64,000 nt of DNA from Sphingomonas sp. AP4-R1 (GTDB taxonomy: Bacteria; Pseudomonadota; Alphaproteobacteria; Sphingomonadales; Sphingomonadaceae): contig NZ_CP053346.1 in the NCBI RefSeq assembly GCF_013113735.1, forward strand, positions 1,061,001 through 1,125,000. Direction: 5' to 3'. Below are positions 62,745-64,000 of this stretch, one piece after another (position 1 is the first letter of the stretch; each line of letters opens with the position of its first letter). Position numbers and translations under genes: made by a program. The notes below the pieces were generated by a model that was not told the DNA's origin, did no database searches, and saw only the letters and a program-made list of their open reading frames with translations.

Positions 62745-62771
62745 TTAACGGCGAAGGGGGCGGCGTTTTTA
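62745..62771 (-). promoter_or_regulatory. Sigma-28 (FliA) promoter of fliD-fliS
   Basis: On the minus strand TAAA (62771-62768), 15 nt, then GCCGTTAA (62752-62745), against the consensus TAAA-N15-GCCGATAA (one mismatch, exact spacing). It lies about 25 nt before the fliD start; GGAGA acts as ribosome-binding site. Confidence 0.85.
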
Positions 62772-62808
62772 GGGGCCGACCCGGACGATTTTGAGGTTCG
62801 GATCATCG

Positions 62809-63948
62809 TCAGGCGGTCGCGCGGCCGGTTTCGTCGAAGCGGGCCTCGGGCGGCACGTCCACACTCGGCTGGCGGACGCCTTCGGCCATCGCGCGATCGA
62901 GATTGAAGACGAAGGCGAGGACGGTGGCGACCGCGATGAACAGATCGTCGCGGATCACCTGGCCCGTGCGCGAAGTGAAGTAGATGGCGCGCGTGAGCTG
63001 CGGATAGCTGAGGATCGGCACGGCGTTCGCATCCGCCAGTTCGCGGATCGCGCGAGCGGTCTCGTCCTTGCCGCGCGCGATCACCACCGGCACCACGTCG
63101 AAGCCGGGGCGATAGCGCAGGGCGACCGCGAAGTGGGTCGGGTTGGTGAGGACGACGGTCGCTTCCGGGATCGCCTTGCGAACGGCGTTGTTCAATATCT
63201 CGTACTGGCGCCGGCGGCGCGCGCCCTTCATCTCGGGCGAGCCCTCATTCTGCTTATGCTCTTCCTTCACCTGCTGCTTGCTCATCCGCAGGCGGCCGGC
63301 GCGCTGGAAGATCTGCGTCGGGATATCCATGCCGGCAATCGCGCCCAGCGCCAGCGCCATGACGAGGATGGAGACGGTGAAGACGTGGCCGACATTGGCG
63401 AGTTCGCCCGCAATGTCGCCCCGGCCGAGGCCGATCAGGCTCGGCATCCGCCCCTTGAGCATCCAGTAAGCGACCGCGCCGAGCAGGACCACCTTCACCA
63501 GGCTCTTGCCCAGCTCGACGAGCCCCTGCATCCCGAAGATGCGCTTCACGCCATTCAGCGGATTGAGCTTGTCCGGCTTGAACGCGACCGCGCCCCAGCG
63601 GAAGCCGAGCGACCCCAGCGCCGCCGGCGTGCCGACCGCGGCGACGAGCGTGAGGCCGAACAGCGTGAAGAGCGGCACCACCAGCGGCAGGATCAGGCCG
63701 ATCGCCGCCTGGGCGGGATCGAACCCCTCGATGCTGGCGCGATCGAAGGTCAGGCCGCGCACCAGCACATTCTGGCAGGCGCCCACGAACGAGGGCCCCG
63801 CCAGCGCGATCCAGGCCGCGCCCGAGAGCACGACGAGCGCCGTCCCCAGTTCGCGCGACTGGAGGACGTCGCCTTGCTCGACGGCCTCCTTCCGACGCTT
63901 CTCGGTCGGGGCTTCCGTCTGTTCGTCGCGATCGGGTTTCTCTGACAT
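62809..63948 (-). CDS. flhB: Flagellar type III secretion protein FlhB
   Basis: A 379-residue export-gate protein. N-terminal 'TEAPTEKRRKEAVEQGDVLQ' is the family signature, followed by four membrane segments and a cytoplasmic domain with 'VVLTNPTHFAVALRY', in which NPTH (about 266-269) is the autocleavage site that switches substrate from hook to filament. 'ASMLAFDR'-type linker replaced by 'GMDIPTQIFQRAGRLRMSKQ'. The gene ends 88 bp before the fliD start and its ATG is 52 bp from the right edge. Confidence 0.95.
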   Translation of the reverse strand: MSEKPDRDEQTEAPTEKRRKEAVEQGDVLQSRELGTALVVLSGAAWIALAGPSFVGACQNVLVRGLTFDRASIEGFDPAQAAIGLILPLVVPLFTLFGLTLVAAVGTPAALGSLGFRWGAVAFKPDKLNPLNGVKRIFGMQGLVELGKSLVKVVLLGAVAYWMLKGRMPSLIGLGRGDIAGELANVGHVFTVSILVMALALGAIAGMDIPTQIFQRAGRLRMSKQQVKEEHKQNEGSPEMKGARRRRQYEILNNAVRKAIPEATVVLTNPTHFAVALRYRPGFDVVPVVIARGKDETARAIRELADANAVPILSYPQLTRAIYFTSRTGQVIRDDLFIAVATVLAFVFNLDRAMAEGVRQPSVDVPPEARFDETGRATA

Positions 63949-64000
63949 GCGCGCGTGATGCGCCCGCTATGGTTAAGAGGGAGTTAGGAGAGGTTGATGA

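Overview
The window is a GC-rich, densely coded chromosomal segment of an alphaproteobacterium, most likely a sphingomonad (Sphingomonadaceae). The evidence is the gene content and order (rpmF-plsX-fabH-ihfA-merR; infA-maf-RNase E/G-like-yacG-tRNA-Phe; trpF-trpB-trpA-accD-folC), the many TorF-like and beta-barrel envelope proteins, and dispersed inverted repeats of the kind whose chance translation contains 'LRQAQHER'. No rRNA operon, CRISPR array, integrase or insertion sequence was seen. Assignments rest on reading motifs by eye; no database search was run.

Region 1 (1-18.7 kb) is an exopolysaccharide locus of the Wzx/Wzy type. It holds an outer-membrane barrel (cut by the left edge), a Wzz/BY-kinase fusion, a flippase-like protein, a family-2 and two tandem family-4 glycosyltransferases, an aldo/keto reductase, a Gfo/Idh/MocA oxidoreductase, two tandem acyltransferases, a Wzy-like polymerase, a PPP-type phosphatase, a UDP-glucuronate-4-epimerase-like enzyme and an SDR. 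In the middle, on the opposite strand, lie a small 'spike base' protein and a beta-helix protein that resemble the head-spike pair (GhsA/GhsB) of the Rhodobacter gene transfer agent. A perfect 14-bp palindrome lies in the divergent promoter region next to them.

Region 2 (18.7-27 kb) is mixed housekeeping and envelope: Ogt, DUF3667 membrane protein, HerA-like ATPase, alpha/beta hydrolase, TPR protein, TorF-like barrel, secreted hypothetical, Fe/Mn superoxide dismutase and a small outer-membrane barrel. Region 3 (27-31.3 kb) is a phage-shock (Psp) locus: divergent pspF, a clear sigma-54 promoter with an upstream inverted repeat, a TonB-C-domain secreted protein as the first gene, pspA-pspB-pspC and three further small membrane proteins that share a coiled-coil motif with PspB and PspC.

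Region 4 (31.4-46.1 kb) carries a sirtuin, an SMR efflux protein, trpFBA-accD-folC, a DUF559 nuclease gene wrapped in repeat sequence, merR-ihfA-fabH-plsX-rpmF on the minus strand, MAPEG and MBL proteins, and a PabB-PabC fusion. Region 5 (46.1-60.1 kb) has an aminotransferase, periplasmic MsrA, PdeM, infA, Maf, a short RNase E/G homologue, YacG, tRNA-Phe, small envelope proteins, a membrane-anchored retropepsin-like protease, the glutathione-dependent formaldehyde pathway (class III ADH, a VOC protein, S-formylglutathione hydrolase), EamA and CDF transporters, enoyl-CoA hydratase and a secreted M20 amidohydrolase. Region 6 (60.3-64 kb) is flagellar: fliS and fliD behind a textbook sigma-28 promoter, and flhB.

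The points most worth following up are the gene-transfer-agent-like spike pair inside the exopolysaccharide locus, and the enlarged Psp operon with its TonB-like first gene and repeated PspB-like coiled-coil motif.
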